A stretch of DNA of 64,000 bases, taken from NCBI GenBank assembly GCA_964291635.2, contig OZ219892.1, positions 248,001 to 312,000 of the forward strand, in the 5' to 3' direction. The DNA is from JAPPHA01 sp964291635 (GTDB lineage Bacteria > Pseudomonadota > Alphaproteobacteria > Rhodobacterales > Rhodobacteraceae). The translations under genes and the position numbers were made by a program. The notes under the pieces are model-generated. The model was not told the origin of the DNA. It saw only the letters and a list, made by a program, of their open reading frames with translations, and made no database searches. Below are positions 44,353 through 52,760 of the stretch, piece by piece (position 1 is the first letter of the stretch; each line of letters opens with the position of its first letter).

Positions 44353-45225
44353 TCAGCCGTATTCAAAATACGCGTTGGACACAACCACTTTGTCTCCCAC
44401 CCGTCCCTCAAACAGGACACGACCAGGACCGTCGTGCCAGGCCAGTAAGTCAAGCTTGTCGTTCATGAACACGGGTGATGAAAACCGCAACTTGATTCTT
44501 CTGAAACGACTGGCATCCCCATCGGCAAGGGCGGCAAGCAAAAGTTGTCCGCAGTGGCCAAAAGTGCACAGGCCGTGCAGTATTGGTTCATCGAAACCGC
44601 CAAATTTTGCCGCCTCTGGGTCAATGTGTAACGGGTTGTAGTCACCCGACAGGCGATAAATGTGTGCCTGGTTGTCTGCAATGACGGCACTGGTGGTTAC
44701 ATCAGCTTGCCTGTCCGGAACTTGCATTTTTTCAGAGTAGGTTTGTCCCGCGCCCTCGAAGGGCTCGATGTCACCCAGCACTTCAACACCACGACGGAAC
44801 GAACCGTTTACCATCTTGATACACACTTCGCCATCTTTGTCGGTGACTGTGCTTTCCGATTCTACAAAGCCGTTGCCCTTGCCACGGGGGTGCACGCCAA
44901 TCAGCCGAGACCGCACGGAAACCTCACCTTCAGTCGGTAAGGGTTTGAACATTTCAAGGTAACGTTCTGCATCAATATCAAGGGGTCCGGGGGATGAGGG
45001 AATCAGGTTCAGATCGATAGGAGCGCCGAGGCTGCCCCAGCGAATGGGAAATGTCGGGAAGACGCCAAAACTCGCGTGATCTTCAAAAACAAACCTGAGG
45101 TCCCGAATGCCAATTCCAACGGCGTAAAGTAGTACGTCTTTTTTGTCGTATTTGATCGTTACCGGATCACCCCAGGGTCCGGGTTCTCCACCCGGTAAGG
45201 CAGTCACTGCATCATAGGTTGCCAT
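44353..45225 (-). CDS. MaoC-like (R)-enoyl-CoA hydratase
   Basis: 290 residues in a two-hot-dog arrangement. The N-terminal half (DVLLYAVGIGIRDLRFVFED) is a degenerate hot-dog; the C-terminal half has the hydratase-2 motif YRLSGDYNPLHIDPEAAKFG and PILHGLCTFG with catalytic Asp/His. This is the layout of eukaryotic MFE2 hydratase and its bacterial relatives; it hydrates trans-2-enoyl-CoA to (R)-3-hydroxyacyl-CoA. Probably part of the same acyl-CoA pathway as the dehydrogenase, from which it is now separated by an IS. Confidence 0.9.
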   Translation of the reverse strand: MATYDAVTALPGGEPGPWGDPVTIKYDKKDVLLYAVGIGIRDLRFVFEDHASFGVFPTFPIRWGSLGAPIDLNLIPSSPGPLDIDAERYLEMFKPLPTEGEVSVRSRLIGVHPRGKGNGFVESESTVTDKDGEVCIKMVNGSFRRGVEVLGDIEPFEGAGQTYSEKMQVPDRQADVTTSAVIADNQAHIYRLSGDYNPLHIDPEAAKFGGFDEPILHGLCTFGHCGQLLLAALADGDASRFRRIKLRFSSPVFMNDKLDLLAWHDGPGRVLFEGRVGDKVVVSNAYFEYG

Positions 45226-45545
45226 CGGCTAATCCCGCACCAGAAATGAAGAAATCCATTTGCACCGGTTTCCTACGAACCATGTTCAGAACAGCGCACA
45301 ACCTGTTGTTTGGACGTGTAAAACGCATTATCGAGTCAGCACAGTTCCCGCCCGAACATTCCGGTGGCAAAGACTACCAGTCGCCGATGTTTCTTTCAAG
45401 GAATAGATAATCCGGCGTCAGTGAAAAATAGAACTGTCCGGTCTTAAACGGAACTTCATCGCGATTTTTTCGAATAATCCTTTGTCGTCAGGGGGATAGA
45501 CGATTTCGGGCGGGACTCGACATGTAACAGCCCCGACGGGCCTGG
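45226..45545. other. Intergenic, nothing recognised
   Basis: About 320 bases upstream of the MaoC gene. No gene-like frame; the MaoC promoter is expected here. Confidence 0.4.
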
Positions 45546-45704
45546 TCACGAGAGGAATCTAGCGGGATCGATCTCCAGTAGTTTGAAGGCCCGGCTCTGC
45601 AACGGCGTCGGCTGCGCGAACACGGGAATATGGTGGTGGGGATTGGATGGAACTTTCGCCTCGTTCAGCGTCAGCGTGGCCAGATCGGCGAGAAGCGTCG
45701 TCAT
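45546..45704 (-). pseudogene. IS1634-like transposase, C-terminal remnant
   Basis: Minus frame MTTLLADLATLTLNEAKVPS then IPVFAQPTPLQSRAFKLLEI and DPARFLS resembles the end of IS1634-type transposases; upstream GVPVHK-like residues extend it slightly before the frame breaks. A matching N-terminal remnant lies at 51178-51339, on the other side of RIT-B and the IS110 element. Confidence 0.45.
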
Positions 45705-45774
45705 TTTGTGAACCGGCACCCTTGGAAGTCAGCATGGTAGCCACCACCCCCGCGCGGCGTCGGCCCTGTCGCGA

Positions 45775-45900
45775 AAGTAAATAATCGAAACGTTTCGATT
45801 ATTTACTTAATGGGAACCAAAAGGTTATGGGAACCGTGAATCCGAAGTGTCTGTCATGACACGCCTTTTTCGCTGATCCGGTTCCCATAAAAAATCAAGC
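45775..45900 (+). repeat. RIT-B left end with perfect 34-bp palindrome
   Basis: Positions 45775-45808 form a perfect palindrome: arm AAGTAAATAAT, 12-nt core CGAAACGTTTCG (45786-45797), arm ATTATTTACTT. The terminal repeat AATGGGAACC begins at 45809, contains TGGGAACC twice, and leads to AAGTGTCTGTCATGACAC and an inverted GGTTCCCATAAA. Confidence 0.92.
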
Positions 45901-46893
45901 TCAGACGTTCGAAAGCATCGCCAACAGCTCATCCTTCACGCCCTTGAACCGTCCCTTGCCGAGACCCGGGGAACGCCACTCCGAGAGCATGTCCAGCTTT
46001 TCGGCAGGATCGGTACGAAGGTAAATCTCCGTGGTCTGGAGGCTCTGGTGCCCCAGCCACAGAGAGACCTTGCGGATGTCACCGGTCGCCTCGAGAATCA
46101 TCAAGGCGCATACGTGCCTCAGCACATGGGGCGTTACCTTCCGGCGTGCGATCGACGGTTGGGTCTGCGCTGCCGTCGTGACGTGCAGCTCGAGCCGCTT
46201 GGCGAAGCCGCGCCGGGTCATCCCCCGTCCCATCGCATTCAGGAACAGGTGGCGGTCGGGAACTTCGGGACGGATGGAGAGCCACGCTCCGAGCGCGCGT
46301 CCCGTTTCCTTCCACAGCGGCAGGACGCGGGCCCGTCGTCCCTTGCCCATGACCCGGATCTCGTCGAGCTGCGGCATCCTGACATCGTCGAGGCCGAGGC
46401 CGACCAGTTCGGAGACCCGGAGCCCGGCATTGTAGGCAAGGCACAACATCGCCTGGTCCCGGGTTCCGGATTTGGTGGTGGTATCCGGCGCCTTGAGCAG
46501 CGCATCCACTTCGTCCCGGTCGAGATAGTCGAGCGCGGGAACATCGCCCTTCTTCTGCGGGATCGCATGCACCCGTGCCGCCAGTTCGAGATGATCCGGG
46601 TACCGGAACTCGAGGAAACGGAAGAAGGATTTGACCGCGGCCAAACGTGTGTTGCGGGTATTGACACTGTTGCCTCGTTCGGCCTCGAGATGGTCGAGGA
46701 AGGCGAGGATGGTGTCGACATCGAGATGGCCGACCTCGAGCGCGCAGGGACGGATGCCGTGCCTGTCCGCGGCGAAGACCGCGAGCAGCCTGAAGCTCGT
46801 GGTGTAGCCGACGATGGTGTGCCGGCTGGCTCCCCGGTCACGGGGGAGATACTCCTGCAGGAAGGTGGTTAAAGGGGGTGCGAGATTAGTCAT
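45901..46893 (-). CDS. ritC: RIT-B tyrosine recombinase C
   Basis: 330 residues, same length as the RIT-A copy with few substitutions (for example ALEVGHLD for CELEVGHLD). Complete catalytic set AGLRVSELVGL, PHVLRHVCAL, LGHQSLQTTEIYLR. The stop is just inside the left terminal repeat, and the start overlaps the ritB stop. Confidence 0.93.
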   Translation of the reverse strand: MTNLAPPLTTFLQEYLPRDRGASRHTIVGYTTSFRLLAVFAADRHGIRPCALEVGHLDVDTILAFLDHLEAERGNSVNTRNTRLAAVKSFFRFLEFRYPDHLELAARVHAIPQKKGDVPALDYLDRDEVDALLKAPDTTTKSGTRDQAMLCLAYNAGLRVSELVGLGLDDVRMPQLDEIRVMGKGRRARVLPLWKETGRALGAWLSIRPEVPDRHLFLNAMGRGMTRRGFAKRLELHVTTAAQTQPSIARRKVTPHVLRHVCALMILEATGDIRKVSLWLGHQSLQTTEIYLRTDPAEKLDMLSEWRSPGLGKGRFKGVKDELLAMLSNV

Positions 46894-47816
46894 GTCTTTT
46901 CCTTTTCTGTCATGAGCAGTTTCTCGGTCGCCACCGACACCTGACGCATGAGGACGGGTGTCGCCTCGAGGTACCAGTACGTATCCACAACTCGCGTGTG
47001 TCCGAGATAGGTCGAGAGCGCGAGCATGTGTCGGCCGACATCCTTCCGGCTGGAAGAGATGGAGCCTTGCAGTGCGGCGACGGCGAATCCGTGCCTCAGG
47101 TCGTGAAGCCTGGGGCCGGGTTCTCCGGCTTTGCCGCGAACCCCTGCCTTGCGAGCAAGCAGGATGAAGGTGTCGGTCAGATAACCCGGGTTCACCGGCC
47201 GGCCGGATGCGAGCACGAACAGGTGCTCGCAGTGCCCGCCCTGCCGTTTCCGCACCACGAGGTAGTCGTCGAGGGCACGGCGGGCACTTTCGTGCAGGGG
47301 GACAAGGCGGTCACGGTGATTCTTGGTATTCCTGACCAGGAACCCGTCCGGTCCGAGGTCGCCCAGCAGCAGGCCGGTTGCTTCCGAGCGTCTCAGCCCG
47401 GTGCATGCGATGAGACCGATGATGGTGTGGAAGGTCAGCGGGGTGAGCGACCCTGCCGGCGGCAGGGACAGCGCCTCCGCCATGATCTTCCGGATCTCCT
47501 CCGGCGACGGAATGCGCGGCGGTGGGCGGATCCGTTTCGACTTGCCGAGAGCGTCCCGGGGGGGCACCTCGTGACGGTCATCTTCGACATGGAGGAAGAC
47601 GGCCATGGCGCGGACGAAGTGCAATCTCCTTTGTGCCTCGCCGACCGATGTTGCCGTACGGGCCCAGTCCAGGACACTGTTTATACGCACGAATTCGTCG
47701 CCCCCGGCGTCGGCATGTTCGGCGTAACGCATCAGGACCCGCTCCTGTTCCCTGAACGACAGGCCCAGCGCTTTCCTGCTTGCGACGTAATCCTTCGCGT
47801 GATCCGTCATGGTCAT
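46890..47816 (-). CDS. ritB: RIT-B tyrosine recombinase B
   Basis: 308 residues; CTGLRRSEATGL, RLHDLRHGFAVAAL and STYLGHTRVVDTYWYLEATP carry the catalytic residues. The sequence differs from RIT-A ritB mainly around residues 40-75 and 185-215, showing real divergence time between the two copies. Overlaps both neighbours by four bases. Confidence 0.93.
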   Translation of the reverse strand: MTMTDHAKDYVASRKALGLSFREQERVLMRYAEHADAGGDEFVRINSVLDWARTATSVGEAQRRLHFVRAMAVFLHVEDDRHEVPPRDALGKSKRIRPPPRIPSPEEIRKIMAEALSLPPAGSLTPLTFHTIIGLIACTGLRRSEATGLLLGDLGPDGFLVRNTKNHRDRLVPLHESARRALDDYLVVRKRQGGHCEHLFVLASGRPVNPGYLTDTFILLARKAGVRGKAGEPGPRLHDLRHGFAVAALQGSISSSRKDVGRHMLALSTYLGHTRVVDTYWYLEATPVLMRQVSVATEKLLMTEKEKT

Positions 47817-49375
47817 CGGACGTCTCCCTCGAAGGGCCAGGGCTGCACCAGTTCACGGAGCATCCGGACATCGACGCGGGCATAGATCGCGGTGGTGTCG
47901 GGAGAGCTGTGCCTGAGCAAGGTGCCGATGGCTTCCAGGGGGGCGCCATCGCGCAGAAGGTTGGTCGCCGCCGAGCGCCTGAACAGGTGTGAGGATGTCG
48001 GGCCGACGCCCCGGATCCCGGCCCGCTTGATCGCACGGCCGACGATGGAGGTTCTGATGCTGTTATTCGACAAGGGCCGGTATGGCGCCCTACTGCACAG
48101 AAACACCTTCCACTCACCGTTGCGTGGCCGGGCCTCCAGGATGTAGTCCCGCAGCGCGTCGCCCACATCCTGCGGCAGCGGCAGTTCCGCCTCCCGCCGC
48201 GACTTGCCGCTGACCCGGATGACGGCCCTGTCCCAGTCGATATCGTCGAGATTCAATCCGGCGACGTCGCTTGCCCGCAACGCAAGCCGGGCGAGCAGCA
48301 GCAGGGCTGCCCGGTCGCGCATCCCCATCGGCGTCGTCACGTCGCAGGTCGCGATCATGTGTTCGATATCGTCCTGCCCAACATGCCGGGGCAGGCTCTC
48401 GCCCCTGAGTTTCGGGATCGTCGGGACCGCGTGGACGAGTTCCGGGCGGCAGAGGCCGTTCGACCCGAGGAAGCGCAGGTACATCCGGAATGCACTCGCC
48501 TCGCCTCCGACCTCTCCCCGAGAGGCGGTTTCGAGACGGCCCAGGATCGTGTTCCGGACCCGGGCGGCATCATACGTCCCCGGGTCGTCACCAAGAGCCG
48601 GAAGCAGCGCGCGAATGTGCTGTTCGTATCGTTTGATGGACGTGTCCCTGAGGCCGCGGTGCTGTCGAAGCCAGTGCAGGAATACATCGAGATGTTCGCC
48701 GTGTTCCGCGTGGCGCTGCGGGACCTTCGGTGCCGGGATGACGTTCGTGTCCACCAGGAACGCGGCAAAATGCCGGAGCGTTGATCCGGAAGTGGCGGAA
48801 CCGGTGAACCCGGTGGGCCTGTCGAGGAACCCCGGATGAACACAGGCGCAGTCGTGGGCAAGAAAGCGACGCTGAACGCGTTCATCGGCTTCCGCCAGGG
48901 GAATGTCCGACAGGTAGAGCCAGACGATGAAGTGACGGCACAGGGTCCCGCTCTGTATGATCACCGAGCTTGCGTATCCCTGCTCTTTCAGGGAGTCCCG
49001 GAACCGTGTCGCGAGATGTCCGCCGGCCTCGATCTCCGGAGGCACATCTGCCCACCCGGTCTCGAGCAGGTACCGGAGGAACCTGAGTGCAAATCGCCTG
49101 CAGTGTTGCCCGGGCTTCCTGCCGCTCCGGGGCCAACCTGGGCAGTGGCATTCATGGCGCATGAAGCGGTCCACGAGGCGGATGTCGAACTTGTCGAGAC
49201 CCGCACCGTTGAGCGCCAGCCAGACCGCGACGTGCCTGGCCGTACCGGTCAATTCGCCGGTCATCCTGTCTGAAAGACCAAGGCCTTTCAGGTGCTCCGT
49301 ATAGCACCGGACAACACGGGAATCCCGTTCCGGAACCACATCGGAGAGTGGCGGACCGAACTGTTTCGAAGGCAT
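47813..49375 (-). CDS. ritA: RIT-B tyrosine recombinase A (full length)
   Basis: 520 residues, the only intact large recombinase of the RIT-A/B type here. An N-terminal Cys/His-containing region (FMRHECHCPGWPRSGRKPGQ, FLAHDCACVHPGFLDRP) is unusual for tyrosine recombinases and could bind metal (inference). The catalytic domain has LALRASDVAGLNLDDIDWD, SSHLFRRSAATNLL (HxxR) and LLRHSSPDTTAIYARV (His, Tyr). It heads the trio; the start at 49375 follows GGAGAGAGATC. It shows what RIT-A ritA looked like before RIT-C entered at the HLFR codons. Confidence 0.93.
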   Translation of the reverse strand: MPSKQFGPPLSDVVPERDSRVVRCYTEHLKGLGLSDRMTGELTGTARHVAVWLALNGAGLDKFDIRLVDRFMRHECHCPGWPRSGRKPGQHCRRFALRFLRYLLETGWADVPPEIEAGGHLATRFRDSLKEQGYASSVIIQSGTLCRHFIVWLYLSDIPLAEADERVQRRFLAHDCACVHPGFLDRPTGFTGSATSGSTLRHFAAFLVDTNVIPAPKVPQRHAEHGEHLDVFLHWLRQHRGLRDTSIKRYEQHIRALLPALGDDPGTYDAARVRNTILGRLETASRGEVGGEASAFRMYLRFLGSNGLCRPELVHAVPTIPKLRGESLPRHVGQDDIEHMIATCDVTTPMGMRDRAALLLLARLALRASDVAGLNLDDIDWDRAVIRVSGKSRREAELPLPQDVGDALRDYILEARPRNGEWKVFLCSRAPYRPLSNNSIRTSIVGRAIKRAGIRGVGPTSSHLFRRSAATNLLRDGAPLEAIGTLLRHSSPDTTAIYARVDVRMLRELVQPWPFEGDVR

Positions 49376-49399
49376 GATCTCTCTCCTGTCAGTGTCAAA

Positions 49400-49511
49400 A
49401 CCGACAGGAGTAGAGCATATTTTTATGTGAATCGGATCAGAGGAAAAGGCGTGTCATGACAGACACTTCGGATTCACGGTTCCCATAACCTTTTGGTTCC
49501 CATTAAGTAAA
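49400..49511 (-). repeat. RIT-B right terminal repeat and target copy
   Basis: Inverse of the left terminal repeat, ending GGTTCCCATT at 49504, followed by host AAGTAAA (49505-49511). The palindromic spacer module is absent on this side, as in RIT-A and RIT-C. Confidence 0.88.
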
Positions 49512-49566
49512 ATGGTGCTTGCGGCGACGGTTCCGAAGATGTGATCTGTCGGCAGGTCGGGGCAGT

Positions 49567-49733
49567 CGAGGTCCGATGAGCAATGGCGTGCTCGGTCACC
49601 CGTATGGTAGCATGATCCGAACCATGATCGGCGTCTGTCACTGATGGCACGGTTCTGCCGTGACCTCGTTCAAGAGATTGAAGTTTTGCCGTGGTTCCTC
49701 CCTGACCTGAGTGAAGCGAGACAGTCAGGGGAG
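49567..49733 (+). ncRNA. Candidate IS110 bridge RNA region
   Basis: The non-coding stretch ahead of the IS110 transposase contains CGAGGTC (49567-49573) complementary to GACCTCG (49662-49668), which would close a loop of about 90 bases, and a hairpin CCCTGAC/GTCAGGG (49700-49706 with 49724-49730). IS110-group elements are known to encode a structured bridge RNA in this position. The fold and boundaries are inferred by eye only. Confidence 0.4.
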
Positions 49734-49742
49734 AGAATTTCC

Positions 49743-51170
49743 ATGCCACGCAAGCGAAGACGAAAGACCGAGAGCCTGGAGGTCGTGAACCGGGACTGTG
49801 CCGGGATCGACATCGGCAAGGACGTTCATTACGTCGCGGTCGATCCGGACCGGTGTGCCGATCCGGTCCGGTCGTTCGATGCCTTCACGCGGGACCTTGA
49901 GGAGATGGCGTCATGGCTGTCGTCCTGCGGGGTTGAGAAGGTGGCTATGGAGTCGACCTCGGTGTACTGGATTCCGGTCTACGAGGTTCTGGATCGTGCC
50001 GGTTTCGAGGTGATGCTGGTGCCGCCGCGGATGACGAAGCAGATCGCCGGGCGCAAGAGCGATGTGCTCGATTGCCAGTGGATCCGTCAGCTTCTGTCGT
50101 ACGGGCTTCTGCGCGGTGCTTTCCGTCCCGGCGACGCGGTCTGCCCGCTGCGCTCGTATGCGCGCCAGACGAAGCGGCTGATCGAGGACCGCGCGCGCTG
50201 TGTGCTCCATATGCAGAAGGCTCTGACCGAGATGAACGTGCGGCTTGACTCGGTGATCACCGACATCACCGGGGTGACGGGACTGAGGATCCTGCGGGCG
50301 ATCATTGACGGCGAGCGTGATCCGTACCGCCTTGCGGAGCTTCGCGACGGGCGGATCAGGGCCAGCGTCGACACGATCGCGGCAGCACTTCAGGGCACCT
50401 GGCGCGAGGAGCACCTGTTCGCGCTGACGCAGGCGATGCAACGCTTCGACTTCTTCACCGAACAGCTCGAGACGTGCGAGACACAGATCGCGGCGCAGAT
50501 CGACAGCCTGACGCCTCCGGTTGATGGTTCGGACGGCGATCAGTCGCCCGGATCCCCGGATGCTTCGCATTCCGGGCGCGGCGCGTCGAAGGCCCCCCTG
50601 AGCGAGCATGCCAGGCGGACTGCCAAGGAAAGAGCGACGGTTGAGGCGTTGCACGGGATGATGGGCGTCGACCTCACCGCGATCCCGACCATCGGCGTGA
50701 ACACCGCGCTCACGATTGCCTCGGAGATCGGTCCGGACTTCTCGGCCTTCCCGTCCGCGCAGCACTTCTGCTCGTGGCTGGGATTGGCGCCGGGAACCCG
50801 CATCAGTGGTGGCAAGGCACTGCCGGGACGCGCGCCGAAGGTGGTCAACAAGGCCGCGCAATCCCTGCGCATGGCGGCCATGACGGCCCGGAAGAGCCAA
50901 ACATTCATCGGTGCCAGGCACCGTGCGCGCCTCGCTCGAAAGGACGCGCCCGTCGCCATCACCGCAACCGCACGGGAGCTTGCCTGCCTGATCTACACGC
51001 TGGTCACCCGCGGCGAGGAATATGTGGAGCGCGGGATCGAGACCTATGAGCAGCGGCGGGTCAACCGGACGGTCTCGAACCTCGGCCAGCGCGCCAAACG
51101 GCTCGGCTACCGGCTGGTCAAGGTTGCCGAAAACACGGACGTGATGAACGGGGCTCAATCAATGGCTTAG
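49743..51170 (+). CDS. IS110-family transposase
   Basis: 475 residues. The RuvC-like DEDD domain shows GIDIGKDVHY (Asp23), KVAMESTSVYW (Glu70) and GRKSDVLDCQWI (Asp107, Asp110); the C-terminal Tnp_20 domain has IPTIGVNTALTIASEIGPDF and SWLGLAPGTRISGGKALPGR with the likely catalytic Ser. It is an RNA-guided recombinase by family. The start at 49743 follows GGGGAGAGAATTTCC. The long 5' and short 3' non-coding flanks fit the IS110 (not IS1111) subgroup. Intact as read. Confidence 0.93.
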   Translation: MPRKRRRKTESLEVVNRDCAGIDIGKDVHYVAVDPDRCADPVRSFDAFTRDLEEMASWLSSCGVEKVAMESTSVYWIPVYEVLDRAGFEVMLVPPRMTKQIAGRKSDVLDCQWIRQLLSYGLLRGAFRPGDAVCPLRSYARQTKRLIEDRARCVLHMQKALTEMNVRLDSVITDITGVTGLRILRAIIDGERDPYRLAELRDGRIRASVDTIAAALQGTWREEHLFALTQAMQRFDFFTEQLETCETQIAAQIDSLTPPVDGSDGDQSPGSPDASHSGRGASKAPLSEHARRTAKERATVEALHGMMGVDLTAIPTIGVNTALTIASEIGPDFSAFPSAQHFCSWLGLAPGTRISGGKALPGRAPKVVNKAAQSLRMAAMTARKSQTFIGARHRARLARKDAPVAITATARELACLIYTLVTRGEEYVERGIETYEQRRVNRTVSNLGQRAKRLGYRLVKVAENTDVMNGAQSMA

Positions 51171-51177
51171 AGGGATT

Positions 51178-51339
51178 TTACTCAAGAGCGGCCTTGATCC
51201 CCTGGATGATGTTGGGTGGGAGCTGCGTGAGGTTGGCGAGTGTCTTCTTCTTGAGGCGTCCGTTCTCGCGCCAAGCCTTTCTGATGAGGATTGTTGGCCT
51301 ACTCCGGCGGTTTGGGATGGCTTCGAAATGGAAGTACAT
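51178..51339 (-). pseudogene. IS1634-like transposase, N-terminal remnant
   Basis: 53 codons from ATG at 51339: MYFHFEAIPNRRSRPTILIR then KAWRENGRLKKKTLANLTQL and PPNIIQGIKAALE, the usual opening of an IS1634-type transposase, stopped by TAA right next to the IS110 element. Its presumed C-terminal end lies at 45546-45704. Confidence 0.65.
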
Positions 51340-51608
51340 GGAACCCGGATATGTTGTGCGAGAGGCCTATATTTGCACAAGATCGGACTCTCTGTCAATT
51401 TACATGTAACATAAATCCCCAAATCCGCGTTTACAGAGGTCTGAAAAACGATTCAAAATCAATGACTTGTGGACGTTTGATTCCGTTTTGTTCCGCTGGA
51501 AGTTCCGCTTAAAGCTCAAGGGTTGTCCGGTTTTTCTTTCAACTAGTTTTGCGAGAAAACTGGTTGTTGTTGGTCCTGTGGTATTTGTGGGCGAATGGCG
51601 CCAAGGGC

Positions 51609-52285
51609 TCATCCACATTTCCACAGGATCCCGCACATCGCGTTCAACCCGCCCGAGCCTGCACGATTTTCCCGGCCGGATTGGGTAACGGCGGAACCGT
51701 CGGGATGGTAGTCAACGAGCTTGTACGGTCCGTCGAATTCTGCCAGGCGCTTATCAGGGTACGTGATCGCGGTGAACCTGGCTCTGTCCTCGCTGTCGGA
51801 TCCGAAGCTCAGCCCCCGTCCAATTGCCGTAGCGCGCAGGAGTCTCTCGGCCACGTTGTTCGTCGGGGGCATTTGCGGCTTGTCGACGAAGGCGCACAGC
51901 CTCTCGCGAAGGTTCACTGGGGGAGCGCAGCACCTTGCCTTCACGTGCGGTGTCCGGCAGTGTGGCCAGTTCCGCTTCGGCGTCCGCGAACAGGCGCACG
52001 ATCGCTTTCTCAAGATCGTCCTGCGCCGCGCCGAACCCCCGTATCTGAAGTTCGGACCCGGGTTCGTCGTGCTTCAGCCGTTTGACGTTCAGCCGGAAGA
52101 TCTCTGAGGTCCGCTCGATCCATCCCTGACACCACTGTGTAGGCCGCTCCTGGCCAGCCGCGCAGTCGATAAGGCTTCTCCGTGCGTGAATTCAGCAGAA
52201 TGAGAGGATTACCTCGTTCCCGAGAAGGCGCGCGTGCCGCTTGTAGGCGCTGTAGCAGTCGCAAAAGATGACAGTGTCCGGCCAT
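51609..52285 (-). pseudogene. IS66-family transposase, decayed C-terminal part
   Basis: Across frames the minus strand reads FCDCYSAYKRHARLLGNEVI, IHARRSLIDCAAGQERPTQW, GWIERTSEIFRLNVKRLK and LRERLCAFVDKPQMPPTNNV then AERLLRATAIGRGLSFGSDS, the catalytic and C-terminal parts of an IS66 TnpC. At least three frameshifts or stops. It joins an IS21 fragment at about 52286. Confidence 0.75.
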
Positions 52286-52760
52286 GATGACGCCAAGCGC
52301 GTTCATGGGGGTGAAGTCCGACAGGCCGAACTAGCCAGGCGCGTGCGCCTGTCGAAAGTTCACCTCCCGATTGGGACCATGGCGTGCCCGCAAGTCACGG
52401 ATGCGGCGTTCGAGCCTGCGCCGGACGTTCGGGTTCAGTTCGCGATGGCGTTACTGCAGATCCTGCAACACGGAAACCGGCCGCAAATTCGGGCAGGCCT
52501 CCAGCATCGGCACCACCACGTCTTCGCAGATTCCGGCCAGCGGATCGGGTCGCCGGCATCCCGGCGGCTTCTGTGACGGCAGGCGTGGATCCCGTTAGAT
52601 CCGGTAGCCGGTCGATGTGCTGAATCCCGCCCTGGCGGCGGCGGTTTCAACCAAATGTGTTCTGGTATCGGACATGAAAAGCCTCATTTGACCGTCGCTG
52701 ATGTGGCGTCCGGGCGTTCTGCTCACCTTTTGGAAAAGGGTTTTCAGAACAATCACCGAA
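52286..52760 (-). pseudogene. IS21-like IstA fragment, decayed
   Basis: Minus-strand frames give GRHISDGQMRLFMSDTRTHL, ETAAARAGFSTSTGYRI, then after a frame change DPLAGICEDVVVPMLEACPN, LERRIRDLRARHGPNREV and FGLSDFTPMNALGVIMAG: the N-terminal third of a second IstA type, distinct from that at 31986-32955. Stops and frameshifts throughout. Confidence 0.68.

Larger units (their letters stand above)
45786..49504 (-). mobile_element. RIT-B, intact recombinase-in-trio element
   Basis: A 3.7-kb element with three complete tyrosine recombinases on the minus strand, each overlapping the next by ATGA, between long inverted repeats starting AATGGGAACCAAAAGGTTAT. It is the close relative of RIT-A. Host AAGTAAA is directly repeated at 45775-45781 and 49505-49511. 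All catalytic residues are present in all three proteins, so it may still be mobile. Confidence 0.9.

Noticed and set aside
20741..49511. Idea that repeated sequences are a CRISPR array
   Set aside because: Repeats are transposon ends spaced kilobases apart; no regular short repeat-spacer series and no cas genes.
49911..51158. 415-codon minus-strand frame
   Set aside because: Antisense shadow of the IS110 transposase.
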